64,000 nucleotides of DNA, from positions 1,950,989 to 2,014,988 of the forward strand of contig NZ_LN849007.1 of assembly GCF_001243045.1 (NCBI RefSeq), read 5' to 3'. The position numbers and the translations under genes were made by a program. Shown piece by piece: positions 17,068 through 26,133 of this stretch (its first letter is position 1; each line of letters opens with the position of its first letter). Source of the DNA: Clostridium niameyense. Its GTDB lineage: Bacteria > Bacillota > Clostridia > Clostridiales > Clostridiaceae. The notes below the pieces were generated by a model. It was not told the origin of the DNA and searched no databases. It was given only the letters and a program-made list of their open reading frames with translations.

Positions 17068-17684
17068 AAATACCTCCATAAAATTTAAAGAAAATTAATA
17101 TAAATTAATTTTTTTATAATAATACATTATCTTATATATTAATTCTTTTTTAAATATTTTTTATTGCGAAATATTTTTATCAAATGAATTAATATAAAAA
17201 ATATATTCATTTAATGATTGTGGAAAATTTAATTTATTGCGCTAACCGCTGTCCAACACACTAAACACCTCATTTTCATATTTATAAATGATTTTTTTAT
17301 GTCATTTCATTTTAAGTGATGCAGTATTTATTTTTTATTATTCTTAATACACAAATATTTAATATATTTATGTATTTTTATAAATTCATTTTAATTTATA
17401 AAATATAATATCTTACATTTTTTTCAATATATTTTTCTTAAAATGAATTAAAAGTTTCTTTTTCTATACTATATAAAATTTTACACTCTACGTCAAATGG
17501 CTAAAAATCTATATTTTATAGTTTATTAACAAATTCTAATGTTATCTCTGGTTATTATCATTATATAATAATGAATGATTTATTTCACTTCTTGTTTGAT
17601 ATATAGCCTTCAATAATCATACAATTTTGAAATTATTATACTTAAGAATTTACTTACAAATAAAATTAATTAACATTTTATTCA
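17068..17684. other. Long AT-rich gap with a decayed coding remnant
   Basis: About 620 bases without an intact gene. On the minus strand about 17164-17330 one frame reads as protein-like text broken by two or three stops (pieces such as KYENEVFSVLDSG and RNKLNFPQSLNEYIFYI), and another piece near 17430-17490 (FDVECKILYSIEKETFNSF) reads likewise. This looks like a long-dead gene, perhaps a transposase, but I cannot name it. Confidence 0.35.
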
Positions 17685-17744
17685 TATAACTAAAAAATAA
17701 AAGAAGCTTTTATAAGTAAAAGCTTCTTTTATTTTTTAGTTATA
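17685..17744 (-). terminator. Very long perfect terminator hairpin
   Basis: Bases 17685-17712 pair without mismatch with 17717-17744 (28 bp, 4-base loop). It overlaps the stop codon of the LD-carboxypeptidase gene and is flanked by A/T runs that make it a terminator for that gene. Confidence 0.8.
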
Positions 17745-18663
17745 ACGACACTGTTGGTTCTAATATAGTTAAAGTACTATTAAAAGTATTCATCCTTATT
17801 TCGGCTCCTATAGGTATAGTAGCTTTATAATATCCATGACCACTTGCTAAGTTAGTAATAGTAGGTTTATTAAATCTTAGTATCACTTCATCTAATAAAT
17901 TTTCATAAGTCTTTCCATAAGCTTCATTACATCCCGTACACTCTCCCATTATAATTCCAACACAATCCTCAAATTTCCCAGCTAACTTTAAATGATTTAT
18001 ATATCTGTAAACTTTATTTATAGGTTCATGTACTTCTTCTAAAAATAATATTTTACCCTTTGTATCTATTTCATATGGAGTCCCTAAATTATCTATAAAA
18101 GATGATAAATTACCACCAACTACTGGAGCTGATATTATACCCAGATTATTTCCATATAAAGGTATACCCTCAGGATTATTTAAATCTCTAGGAGCTGTGG
18201 TAGAAGTTGTTGCTGAAAAAAATCCATTATAATTATAAATTGGCGTATCTTCTTTAAAATCTATAAGTAAAAGACTATGGAAAGTTATTAAATCAACTAT
18301 TTTATATAATACATTTAATAATATAGTAATATCACTATAACCTGTAATAATCTTGGGATTTTGTCTTATTATATTATAATCTAAATAGGGTAAAATTCCA
18401 GCTACCCCAACTCCTCCTCTTGTAGGTATTATAGCCTTTACATTAGGATTTTCAAACATAGTCATTAAATCCTCTGCTCTTCTTTCTTCACTAGTAGACA
18501 AGTATCCTTCATTATTATATACATACTTACCTAATACAACGTTAAATCCCATATTTTCTAATATGCCTACTCCTCTATTTATAGATATACTATTTAAAGG
18601 ACTTCCTAGTGTTACTATACCAATAGTGTCACCCATTTGTAATCTAGTAGGTTTTATACTCAT
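17740..18663 (-). CDS. LD-carboxypeptidase (S66 family, LdcA/MccF-like)
   Basis: A 307-residue serine peptidase of family S66, which removes the terminal D-Ala from murein tetrapeptides (LdcA) or, in MccF, cleaves microcin C-type compounds. The nucleophile is the Ser of ITGYSD near residue 110; the Glu of FLEEVHE (near 205) and the His of ASGHGYYK (near 275) complete the triad. RGGVGVAGILPYLDY near residue 75-90 is a family landmark. GTG 18672 precedes, but ATG 18663 is better placed after a GTGAT stretch. Cytosolic (no signal peptide). Role in murein recycling is most likely. Confidence 0.88.
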   Translation of the reverse strand: MSIKPTRLQMGDTIGIVTLGSPLNSISINRGVGILENMGFNVVLGKYVYNNEGYLSTSEERRAEDLMTMFENPNVKAIIPTRGGVGVAGILPYLDYNIIRQNPKIITGYSDITILLNVLYKIVDLITFHSLLLIDFKEDTPIYNYNGFFSATTSTTAPRDLNNPEGIPLYGNNLGIISAPVVGGNLSSFIDNLGTPYEIDTKGKILFLEEVHEPINKVYRYINHLKLAGKFEDCVGIIMGECTGCNEAYGKTYENLLDEVILRFNKPTITNLASGHGYYKATIPIGAEIRMNTFNSTLTILEPTVSL

Positions 18664-18732
18664 TACTATCACTTTACCAAAAATTACTCTCTTTAAAATA
18701 ATATGAATCTATACTACTTTTAGTAACTTAAT

Positions 18733-19281
18733 CTATAAATTAAATCCAAAAACATACCAAGGTCCTATCCCTATTTCTACTCCTTTTTCTTTTTCTTCCT
18801 CCAAAAATTTTTTTGCCTCGTTTTTATTTACTAATATAACTTCTATATCCTCTGAAGGTTCTAAATTCTGCTTAGGTTCTTTGTTTATTGGATTATTTTC
18901 ATCAACTTCAACTTTTACAATCCTCGTGGAATCTGTAAGTAATGCTGGATTTGTTTTTATCTCAATGCCAACATCAACTATTTTTCCTACATATCCTGTT
19001 TCTTCTTTTAGTTCTCTTTGTGCCTCTTCTTCTATATTCTCTCGCTCTACTAATCCAGCAGGAAATCCTATAACATAGTTATCAATCGCTGGTCTATATT
19101 GCTTTATAAATATATATCTCTCAGAAGGAACTAATTTAGCTATAATAACTACAGTTTTTGTAGTATTTGTTCTTTCTATACTTTCCCACTTTAATTGTTC
19201 TCCTTCATTATTTTCATAATTTATTTCTTTTAATGATATCCATTTTGCCTTATATAAGATTCTCTCTGAAATTTTGTTCAT
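18733..19281 (-). CDS. NUDIX hydrolase (ADP-ribose pyrophosphatase type)
   Basis: A 182-residue NUDIX protein, likely hydrolysing ADP-ribose or similar nucleoside diphosphates. The Nudix box is at about residues 83-105: GLVERENIEEEAQ then RELKEETGY; the loop between the first Gly and Glu is one residue shorter than the textbook G-x5-E pattern, while the catalytic REUxEExGU part is intact. ATG 19281 follows GGAGGAG; the frame extends upstream into sbcC without a start signal. It lies 13 bases after sbcC and is probably the last gene of the sbcDC transcript. Confidence 0.88.
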   Translation of the reverse strand: MNKISERILYKAKWISLKEINYENNEGEQLKWESIERTNTTKTVVIIAKLVPSERYIFIKQYRPAIDNYVIGFPAGLVERENIEEEAQRELKEETGYVGKIVDVGIEIKTNPALLTDSTRIVKVEVDENNPINKEPKQNLEPSEDIEVILVNKNEAKKFLEEEKEKGVEIGIGPWYVFGFNL

Positions 19282-19294
19282 ATGTTCTCCTCCA

Positions 19295-22200
19295 TTAACT
19301 ATATTCCAATTGTGTTTTACTACCACATTGTCCCGGTATAGCTGGACTTACTATAAGTTTTACTGGCACTCTATTTTTAAGCTCTTCTACATGGCTTATA
19401 ATACCTATACTCAATTTATTACTTCTAAGACTTTCTAAAGAAGTCATTACTGTATCTAAAAGTTCTGTATCTAAAGTTCCAAACCCTTCATCTAAAAAGA
19501 AAAATTCCAAAGGGCAATTTCCTTTGAGTTGTATTTGTGAGGATAAGGCCAAAGCTAAAGCTAAAGATGTTAAAAAAGTTTCTCCACCAGATAATGTATT
19601 AGTAGGTCTTATAGCACCGCCATTAAAATCATCTCTCATAGTAAAATTACCACTACAATCTAATTCTAAAGCATATCTACCTCTTGTAATATCTTTTAAT
19701 CTTTTAGAAGATTCAAAAGCAATATATTTTAGTTGATTTATAGCAACAAATTCTACAAATTTATTTCCTTGTATTAATTTGTCTATATCCTCTAAAAGTG
19801 CTTTTTTATGTTCTAAATTTTCTTTTTCATTTAATAATGTACCTAAGACTTTTAAGTTTTCTTCCATATCATTCATTTCTTTTTCTTTAATTATTATTAT
19901 ATTTCCTATTTTCTTTAACTCTAGTTCGTTATTTTTCTTTTCTTCCTGTATCTGTATCCACTTACCCTCTTTTATACTTTCTCCTTTTAATTTATCCTCT
20001 ACATTTTCTATACTTGTATTTAATCTACTATACTCTTTTTCAAAACTTTGTATTTCTTCTTCTAATAAATTTATTTCTTCTTTTGAAATAAGAAATAATT
20101 TCATTTCTTCAGAATTCTTAAATCCATTTTCCTCTAAAGCTAAAGTCAACCTTTCTTGCTGTTTATAATATAATTTCTTCAAACTTTCTTTTTCCTGTTC
20201 CCTTTTCAGTTTGTTGTCTTTTAAAATTTCCTTCTTTTTATTTTCTTCTTCTAAATATATTTTTAGATTTTCTTCTTTTTTCTTTATGTTATATATATTA
20301 GTTTTTATCTCACATAAATAGCTATGTAATTCTCTTCCATGAGATATTTTTTTTATTTCTTCCTTTTCTTTATCTATATAATTTTTCTTTTCTTTTCCTA
20401 CCTTTATTATCCCTGTAATATTTGAATGCAAATCACTTTTACTTGCATTTATATTTTCTTTTTCTTTTCTGAGTTTCTCTAACTTCTCTCTATGTTTTTT
20501 AATATTTTCTGTAAGTTTAAGGCTTTCCTCATCAAATTTTTTAATTTTATCTAACTCTTTTTCTGTATCTTCTATTTTAAATTGTTGTTTTAATTTTTTT
20601 ATTTCTTCCTGTTTATCATGACATTCCTTCTCCATGGTAGATTTATTTCTTGTAAATTTATTTATGCTTTCCTGCCTTTTAGATATAGATTCTTTATATT
20701 TAGCTTCTAACTTATCTATATTACTTTTTTGTTCTTTTTCCTTGCTTATATTATTTTCTAGTTGTTCTTTATCTTTATTCCATCTATCTAACTTAATTTT
20801 CATAGTCTGAAATTCTTTTATTTTCTTATCTAACATTATTTTTAATTCATCTACTGAAAGATTATCTTTTTCAGTAGATAATTTTTTCAATTCTTTTATT
20901 ATTAAATCTTCTTCACTTGTAAGGGAAGCTAGCTGAACTTCTATATTTTTTTCTTTTTCTAATAAACTCTCTCTTTGTTTTTCTTTTTTATTTTTATTTG
21001 ACCTAACTATTTTTATATTATCTAAATCAACCTTAGATGCTAATTTTACATGATGAATAGATCCGCATACAGGACAAGGCTTATCCTCTTTTAAATTAAC
21101 AGCTAATATAGCTGCTATATTTTTTTCTTCTAAATTTTTTATTTCTTGTTCTAATTCATCTATTTCTTGTTCTAAATTATATTTTATTTTTTCTATTTTC
21201 ATCTTTTCATTTTTCAAATAAGATATTTTATTTTCTTTTTTTTCTTTATCTTCATTAAGTTCTTTTTTTCTATCATTAAATTCTAATAAATGATTTAATT
21301 TTTCCTTTAATTTATTTACTTCATTTTGTTTTTGTAGTAAATCATCACTATTTCCCGGACAATTATTATTTAAATTCTCCTTATAACTTAATAATTTTTT
21401 TAAATTAATTTCTAACTTTTTTTGATTATTAAAAAGTTCATCATATTGACTTCTTTCTTTTTTAATAATTAAATTTTCACTTTCAAGTTCTTTCTTTGTA
21501 TCCTTTAAATTTTTCTCCAGGAATCTATATTCTTTTTCTAAGGTAAATAACTTTTGAAGATTTTGTCTTAGTTCAGGGGATACCTTTATGGAATTTATTT
21601 TTGATTCCTCTAGTTTTAATTTTTCTTCCCAATAATTTATATCCTCATTTATTTTTTCTAGATTTTTTGTCAGCATCTTTAATTTATTTTTAAATTTATT
21701 ATGCTCTTTTAATAATTCATCTTTTTCTTTTTCAATTTCTTTTACTTTTTTTTCTATATCTATTGCTTGTTCAATTTTATTTTGTTCCTCTATAAGTTTA
21801 GGAATTTCATTATCTTTTTCATATAAGGATTTTTCATAGTCTTTTTGTAAAATTACTACTTCTTTTTTTACATCTTCTAACTGTACAATTATATTTTTTA
21901 ATTTTTCTTCATTGATATCTTTATTATTTTTAGTATCTATTAAAGATTGTAAATGTGGTTTTACATTTAAAGCATTTTTTCCTTTTAATACTTTAGTTTT
22001 TTTATCCTCTATATCTCTTAAATTAAGCTTTAATTTTTTAAATCTCTCATAATAAGAGTTAAGTTCTATTTGTAAATCCCAAATTACTTTATACTTTTCA
22101 TATTTAAACTTTAACTCTTTATTCAATACCTCTAATTTTTCTTTTTTTTCTAAATGGTTTTTATATTCATTCTTCACTACTTGTAAATTATCTTTTGATA

Positions 22201-22828
22201 ATCCTTCATATTGTTTTAAATTTCCTTCTAAATAAGTTAAATTCTTTAAACATTTATTTTTCTCTTTTCTTATCTTTTCAGATAAATCTTTTCCATACTT
22301 CTCTAACCCAAATATTCTCTCTAGCATGTCCCTTCTGCCTTTTCCACTTAACTTTAAAAATTCACTAAATTTACCTTGTGGTAAAACTACAGAACGAGTA
22401 AAATCCTGAGAGGTTAACCCTATTATGTTTTCTATGCTTTTTTGTATATCTCTAGCTTTATCTGCAACTACCTTTTCTTCCCCATCTTCCATTTTACTCA
22501 CAAGCCTTGCTGAAGAAGTTTTATATCTTCCATTTTTATCTCTTTTTATAGTCCTTGATACCATATAAATTTTTCTAGTATATCCTACTCCTATTTCAAA
22601 TTCATAATCTACATATACCGTATCTATAGATGTATTAATAAATTCTGAACTATCTCTTGCAATATTTCCATATAGAGCCATAGTAATAGCATCTAATATA
22701 CTAGATTTACCACTACCTGTAGGTCCAAATATACCAAATAAACCTCTTTCAGTTAATTTTTCAAAATCTATTTCTTGTTTTTCTATAAAACTATTTAATC
22801 CTTTAATTATTAACTTCTTAGGCTTCAT
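19295..22828 (-). CDS. sbcC: Exonuclease subunit SbcC (Rad50 homologue)
   Basis: A 1177-residue SMC-like ATPase that with SbcD forms a nuclease cutting DNA hairpins and blocked double-strand ends. N-terminal Walker A is FGPTGSGKSS (about 30-40); two long coiled coils flank the zinc hook CPVCGSIHH near residue 585; the C-terminal half has the ABC signature LSGGETFLTS and Walker B FFLDEGFGTLD. ATG 22828 sits inside the end of sbcD, and the GAGGAGGAGGAA that serves as its ribosome binding site also encodes the Glu-rich end of SbcD. Translation should be coupled. Confidence 0.96.
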   Translation of the reverse strand: MKPKKLIIKGLNSFIEKQEIDFEKLTERGLFGIFGPTGSGKSSILDAITMALYGNIARDSSEFINTSIDTVYVDYEFEIGVGYTRKIYMVSRTIKRDKNGRYKTSSARLVSKMEDGEEKVVADKARDIQKSIENIIGLTSQDFTRSVVLPQGKFSEFLKLSGKGRRDMLERIFGLEKYGKDLSEKIRKEKNKCLKNLTYLEGNLKQYEGLSKDNLQVVKNEYKNHLEKKEKLEVLNKELKFKYEKYKVIWDLQIELNSYYERFKKLKLNLRDIEDKKTKVLKGKNALNVKPHLQSLIDTKNNKDINEEKLKNIIVQLEDVKKEVVILQKDYEKSLYEKDNEIPKLIEEQNKIEQAIDIEKKVKEIEKEKDELLKEHNKFKNKLKMLTKNLEKINEDINYWEEKLKLEESKINSIKVSPELRQNLQKLFTLEKEYRFLEKNLKDTKKELESENLIIKKERSQYDELFNNQKKLEINLKKLLSYKENLNNNCPGNSDDLLQKQNEVNKLKEKLNHLLEFNDRKKELNEDKEKKENKISYLKNEKMKIEKIKYNLEQEIDELEQEIKNLEEKNIAAILAVNLKEDKPCPVCGSIHHVKLASKVDLDNIKIVRSNKNKKEKQRESLLEKEKNIEVQLASLTSEEDLIIKELKKLSTEKDNLSVDELKIMLDKKIKEFQTMKIKLDRWNKDKEQLENNISKEKEQKSNIDKLEAKYKESISKRQESINKFTRNKSTMEKECHDKQEEIKKLKQQFKIEDTEKELDKIKKFDEESLKLTENIKKHREKLEKLRKEKENINASKSDLHSNITGIIKVGKEKKNYIDKEKEEIKKISHGRELHSYLCEIKTNIYNIKKKEENLKIYLEEENKKKEILKDNKLKREQEKESLKKLYYKQQERLTLALEENGFKNSEEMKLFLISKEEINLLEEEIQSFEKEYSRLNTSIENVEDKLKGESIKEGKWIQIQEEKKNNELELKKIGNIIIIKEKEMNDMEENLKVLGTLLNEKENLEHKKALLEDIDKLIQGNKFVEFVAINQLKYIAFESSKRLKDITRGRYALELDCSGNFTMRDDFNGGAIRPTNTLSGGETFLTSLALALALSSQIQLKGNCPLEFFFLDEGFGTLDTELLDTVMTSLESLRSNKLSIGIISHVEELKNRVPVKLIVSPAIPGQCGSKTQLEYS

Positions 22829-24029
22829 GTTCCTCCTCCTCTTCAGCAATGGTTAAAAATAAATCCATAGTTTCTTTTGTAGGCTCTAATCCCCTTTGAT
22901 TAAAATAAAATTCTTTAAATAATTGTGACATAGATTTTTCTTTTACATCTCTTTGCATAAATTCATTCTCATCTTGTTGAACTTCTGGAACTATTTCCAC
23001 AATATCCTTCTTTATTTCTTTTAAAGCCTTTATATCCTCACCATTTATATATCTATCAGTTTTTATATGAAGGTACAACCACATATCTCTATGTTGATTT
23101 TCTTTACATTTTTCTAGAGCTTGCTCCACACTACTACAATGCCAAACTTCTATTGGCTTATAATTATTTATATATATATCTTGGATTTTGGCTTTCCCTC
23201 CTACTTCAACATCTACTAGTTTTAAACACTTACTATAACCTCTTTCACTTTTACTATAAGGTATAGGCGAACCTGTATAATAAGCATTTTCTATCCCCTT
23301 TACTTTTTGTGGTTTATGTAAGTGTCCTAATGCTATATACTGAGCCTGTTTAGGTAATCTATCTGCATCTACTGCTAAACTTCCTCCTAATTGTATAGGT
23401 CTTTCTGAATCTGATGATTCTCCTCCATTTACGAATATATGAGATACACCAAGATTTATAGTATCATCTCTATATTTTAAAGATAGTTTATCAAACAACT
23501 CTCCTATTCTATCAGAATAACTTTTTTGCCTTTTTTCATCGTCATCTATTTCTTTATATAATACCTCATTTAGTCTTTTCTCACTAGGATAAGGTAGCGT
23601 TATTATTACTGCTTTTTCGTCTTTTATTTTTATCTCAATAAATCCTTCGCCAGAATCTATGATTTCAAAATTTGAAAATACCCCTTTAGGTATTATTGTC
23701 TTAGGGGTTCCCATAAGAAGTATACCCTCATCATAAGCTAATGGACTTGCAGCTATTAACCTTTCAGGATTATCATGATTACCTGATATAACAAGAACTA
23801 CCCTTTTGCCATCTCCACTAATTTTTTTTACAGAATTATAAAACATCTTTTCTGCCTTAGCTGGGGGATTACTATTATCGTATATATCTCCAGCTATTAT
23901 AACTAAATCTATACTGTTTTGTTCTACTATATCTATAAAATCTTCTAAAAATTTTTCTTGTTCTTCTATTCTACTAAAGCCCTCTAAATTTTTTCCAAGA
24001 TGCCAATCTGAAGTATGCAATATTCTCAT
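22818..24029 (-). CDS. sbcD: Exonuclease subunit SbcD (Mre11 homologue)
   Basis: A 403-residue metallophosphoesterase with the five phosphoesterase motifs in order: DWHLGK (residues 8-13), GDIYDN (about 47), GNHDNPER (about 85), SHIFVNGG and GHLHKPQ. It provides the Mn-dependent nuclease activity of SbcCD. Its last 11 bases overlap sbcC. First gene of the sbcD-sbcC-nudix unit. Length is normal for the family. Confidence 0.96.
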   Translation of the reverse strand: MRILHTSDWHLGKNLEGFSRIEEQEKFLEDFIDIVEQNSIDLVIIAGDIYDNSNPPAKAEKMFYNSVKKISGDGKRVVLVISGNHDNPERLIAASPLAYDEGILLMGTPKTIIPKGVFSNFEIIDSGEGFIEIKIKDEKAVIITLPYPSEKRLNEVLYKEIDDDEKRQKSYSDRIGELFDKLSLKYRDDTINLGVSHIFVNGGESSDSERPIQLGGSLAVDADRLPKQAQYIALGHLHKPQKVKGIENAYYTGSPIPYSKSERGYSKCLKLVDVEVGGKAKIQDIYINNYKPIEVWHCSSVEQALEKCKENQHRDMWLYLHIKTDRYINGEDIKALKEIKKDIVEIVPEVQQDENEFMQRDVKEKSMSQLFKEFYFNQRGLEPTKETMDLFLTIAEEEEEHEA

Positions 24030-24123
24030 AAAATCACCTCTATTAAATCATTAACTATATTATAACTTAAAATAAGACAAATCAAATATATAGATGGTAT
24101 TTTATCCATTTTAAGTGAATTAA

Positions 24124-24172
24124 TAAAAAGGCTATTTTAAATAGAAATACTCTATCTAAAATAGCCTTTTTA
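24124..24172 (-). terminator. Terminator of the ECF/methyltransferase operon
   Basis: A 21-bp stem with one mismatch (24125-24145 with 24151-24171) and 5-base loop, downstream of the methyltransferase gene on the minus strand. Confidence 0.8.
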
Positions 24173-24192
24173 TATAAATTATATTTTAAACA

Positions 24193-24780
24193 CTAAATTT
24201 TTTCTCCTATACAAATATAATACTCATCACTATCTTCAGTATATATAGCATTAAAACCATGTCTTTCTACTAATTGGGCAGTTTTTTTTACATTAGGCAA
24301 AATATCAGATTTTATTTTATCATCAACCTCTTTATGTCTAGAATTTATTAATTCTTTATTTTCAATATGTGCAATTACTATTTTACCTCCAACCTCTAAT
24401 AAAGAATTAGCTTTTTCAAAAAATTTATTTTTATCTTTAAAATGGGGATAACAAGAATAAGCAATAATATAATCCACTTTCTCTTTAGAATTATAATTTA
24501 AAAAATCATCAATTATAAATTCCAAATTACAAAATTTATTTTTTCTCTTAGAAACCTTTATCATATTCTCTGCTAGATCAATAGCTGTTACATATCCTTC
24601 ACTACCTATCTTTTCTTCTATATAAGGTATAAGTACTCCTGTACCACTACCTACATCTATAACTTTATCTCCATTTTCTAAATCTATTTTAGACATTACA
24701 TAATCTACTTTATATTTTGGATGTTCACAAATATTATCCCATTCTTCTGCCAAACTATTAAAAAACTCTTTGTCCTCCAT
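24193..24780 (-). CDS. Class I SAM-dependent methyltransferase
   Basis: A 195-residue soluble methyltransferase. Motif I is VIDVGSGTGVLIPYIE (about residues 40-55), followed by the acidic AIDLAENM (about 70) and the post-motif VDYIIAYSCYPHF (about 105). Its ATG shares the A of the stop codon of the upstream ECF component (TAATG), which implies translational coupling and a joint job. The substrate is unknown; it could be the transported vitamin-like compound or a related metabolite. Confidence 0.85.
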   Translation of the reverse strand: MEDKEFFNSLAEEWDNICEHPKYKVDYVMSKIDLENGDKVIDVGSGTGVLIPYIEEKIGSEGYVTAIDLAENMIKVSKRKNKFCNLEFIIDDFLNYNSKEKVDYIIAYSCYPHFKDKNKFFEKANSLLEVGGKIVIAHIENKELINSRHKEVDDKIKSDILPNVKKTAQLVERHGFNAIYTEDSDEYYICIGEKI

Positions 24781-25313
24781 TACATTGATTCAACCTTTCC
24801 TGAAGATGATTTTTGTAATACCTTAACTAATATAGGTATTAAGATTAATTGTATAATTATCCCAGGCAATCCTTTGACAAATAAACCTGCTATTACAAAT
24901 TTTAATTTAAATGGTTTAGACATAATTAAATGTAAAATTAAATAATTACATAATATATTTACTACTCTACCACTTAACATTCCTATTATCAATGATGGAT
25001 ACATACCCATTTTAGACTTATTATATAATATAGAAATAACAAGTCCATAAGTTAAAAGCTCCAAAATCATAACATAAACAAAAGGGATTGGTGGCATTCC
25101 TGTAAATATGTGACTTAATAATGGAGTTAATATTCCAACTGCTAATGCAAAATGTGGTTCTAATATAAATCCACCTATAAGTATTGGAATATGCATTGGC
25201 AAAAATACTTGGCCTGCATTTTTTATAGTATGAAAAAGGTATGGAAACAACAATCCTAAGGCTATTAGTAAAGCTGCTCTAACCATTTGCTGAACTTTTG
25301 AATTTTTATTCAT
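24780..25313 (-). CDS. ECF transporter S component
   Basis: A 177-residue membrane protein with about six helices, the substrate-binding subunit of an energy-coupling-factor transporter. The N-terminal MVRAALLIALGLLFPYLF resembles the A-x-x-x-A motif that docks to the EcfT coupling protein. LPMHIPILIGGFILEP and LTPLLSHIFTGMPP are features I associate with the cobalamin-type (CbrT-like) or unassigned subgroup. No EcfA or EcfT genes are beside it, so it would use a shared module. A perfect 11-bp hairpin precedes its ribosome binding site. Ligand not established. Confidence 0.82.
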   Translation of the reverse strand: MNKNSKVQQMVRAALLIALGLLFPYLFHTIKNAGQVFLPMHIPILIGGFILEPHFALAVGILTPLLSHIFTGMPPIPFVYVMILELLTYGLVISILYNKSKMGMYPSLIIGMLSGRVVNILCNYLILHLIMSKPFKLKFVIAGLFVKGLPGIIIQLILIPILVKVLQKSSSGKVESM

Positions 25314-25325
25314 TGGTATACCTCC

Positions 25326-25362
25326 TAGTAATATTTATATAATTCCTACCTAAATATTACTA
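25326..25362 (-). promoter_or_regulatory. Hairpin/inverted repeat upstream of ECF S component
   Basis: TAGTAATATTT (25326-25336) and AAATATTACTA (25352-25362) form a perfect 11-bp inverted repeat with a 15-base loop, ending directly at the GGAGG ribosome binding site (25321-25325). It has no T-run. It may be an RNA element or an operator. Confidence 0.5.
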
Positions 25363-25460
25363 GCAATAAATATACCACCATTTATAACAATATAAATAAG
25401 TACTTTTTGTAGCTTATTCTCAAAATAATACATATTTGTGTATCAAAATAAAACTTAATA

Positions 25461-25958
25461 TCATTTTGATACATATTTTAATGAATGGTTTATATTTGAT
25501 TTTATCATATAGAATACTTCATCCTGTTCTTCCTTTTTTAACTTCAATTTTATTGTATTAAATCTTCTTAAAGAATTAGTATTAGATTTGCCTTTTATAA
25601 CTAATGTATTATTAAGTACTTCATGCCAATTACAAGATTCTATATCCTCCCATTTTTTAAAATTACCTTCTACAAAAATACCATTCTCCATAATTTCAAA
25701 TTTTTCTATACCATTATACAATATAACTATGGCAATTATAATTTCCACATATGAACTAGGATTATTGCTTAAAGTAGCTAATACCATTACTAATATTCCC
25801 ATTAAAATCATTATATTTCTTTCAAATCCTCTTTTTATATTTAAAATAACTTTACCGCCTATTTTGGTCTTATACCATAAATTAATAAAAGTTAACATTG
25901 CCCATAACGTAAAGAAAAATAATACTAACATTAATAAAGTAAATTTTAAGATATCCAT
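25461..25958 (-). CDS. Small membrane protein (DUF5673-like)
   Basis: A 165-residue protein with three predicted helices (about 4-27, 48-64 and 70-82) and a hydrophilic C-terminal part containing ENGIFVEGNFKKWEDIESCNW and a basic, strand-rich end, which resembles bacterial PH-like or DUF5673 domains. Start ATG 25958 has AAGGAGG. Single gene. Function unknown. Confidence 0.6.
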   Translation of the reverse strand: MDILKFTLLMLVLFFFTLWAMLTFINLWYKTKIGGKVILNIKRGFERNIMILMGILVMVLATLSNNPSSYVEIIIAIVILYNGIEKFEIMENGIFVEGNFKKWEDIESCNWHEVLNNTLVIKGKSNTNSLRRFNTIKLKLKKEEQDEVFYMIKSNINHSLKYVSK

Positions 25959-26073
25959 TTTAAATCCTCCTTATGGTAAAATTTTACTATAAATTACTAA
26001 TTCTATGTTAATATCCGTTTTCCTTTTTATGGAATAAAATGTATTAAAATAATTATAATATATTTCTTAATTT

Positions 26074-26116
26074 AAAAAAGGAAAATTAGTAATAAATACT
26101 AACTTTCCTTTTTTAA
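26074..26116 (-). terminator. Terminator of the lemA-TPM unit
   Basis: A 17-bp stem with one mismatch (26074-26090 with 26098-26114), 7-base loop, downstream of the TPM gene. Confidence 0.8.
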
Positions 26117-26133
26117 ATATGCTTATATTTAAT

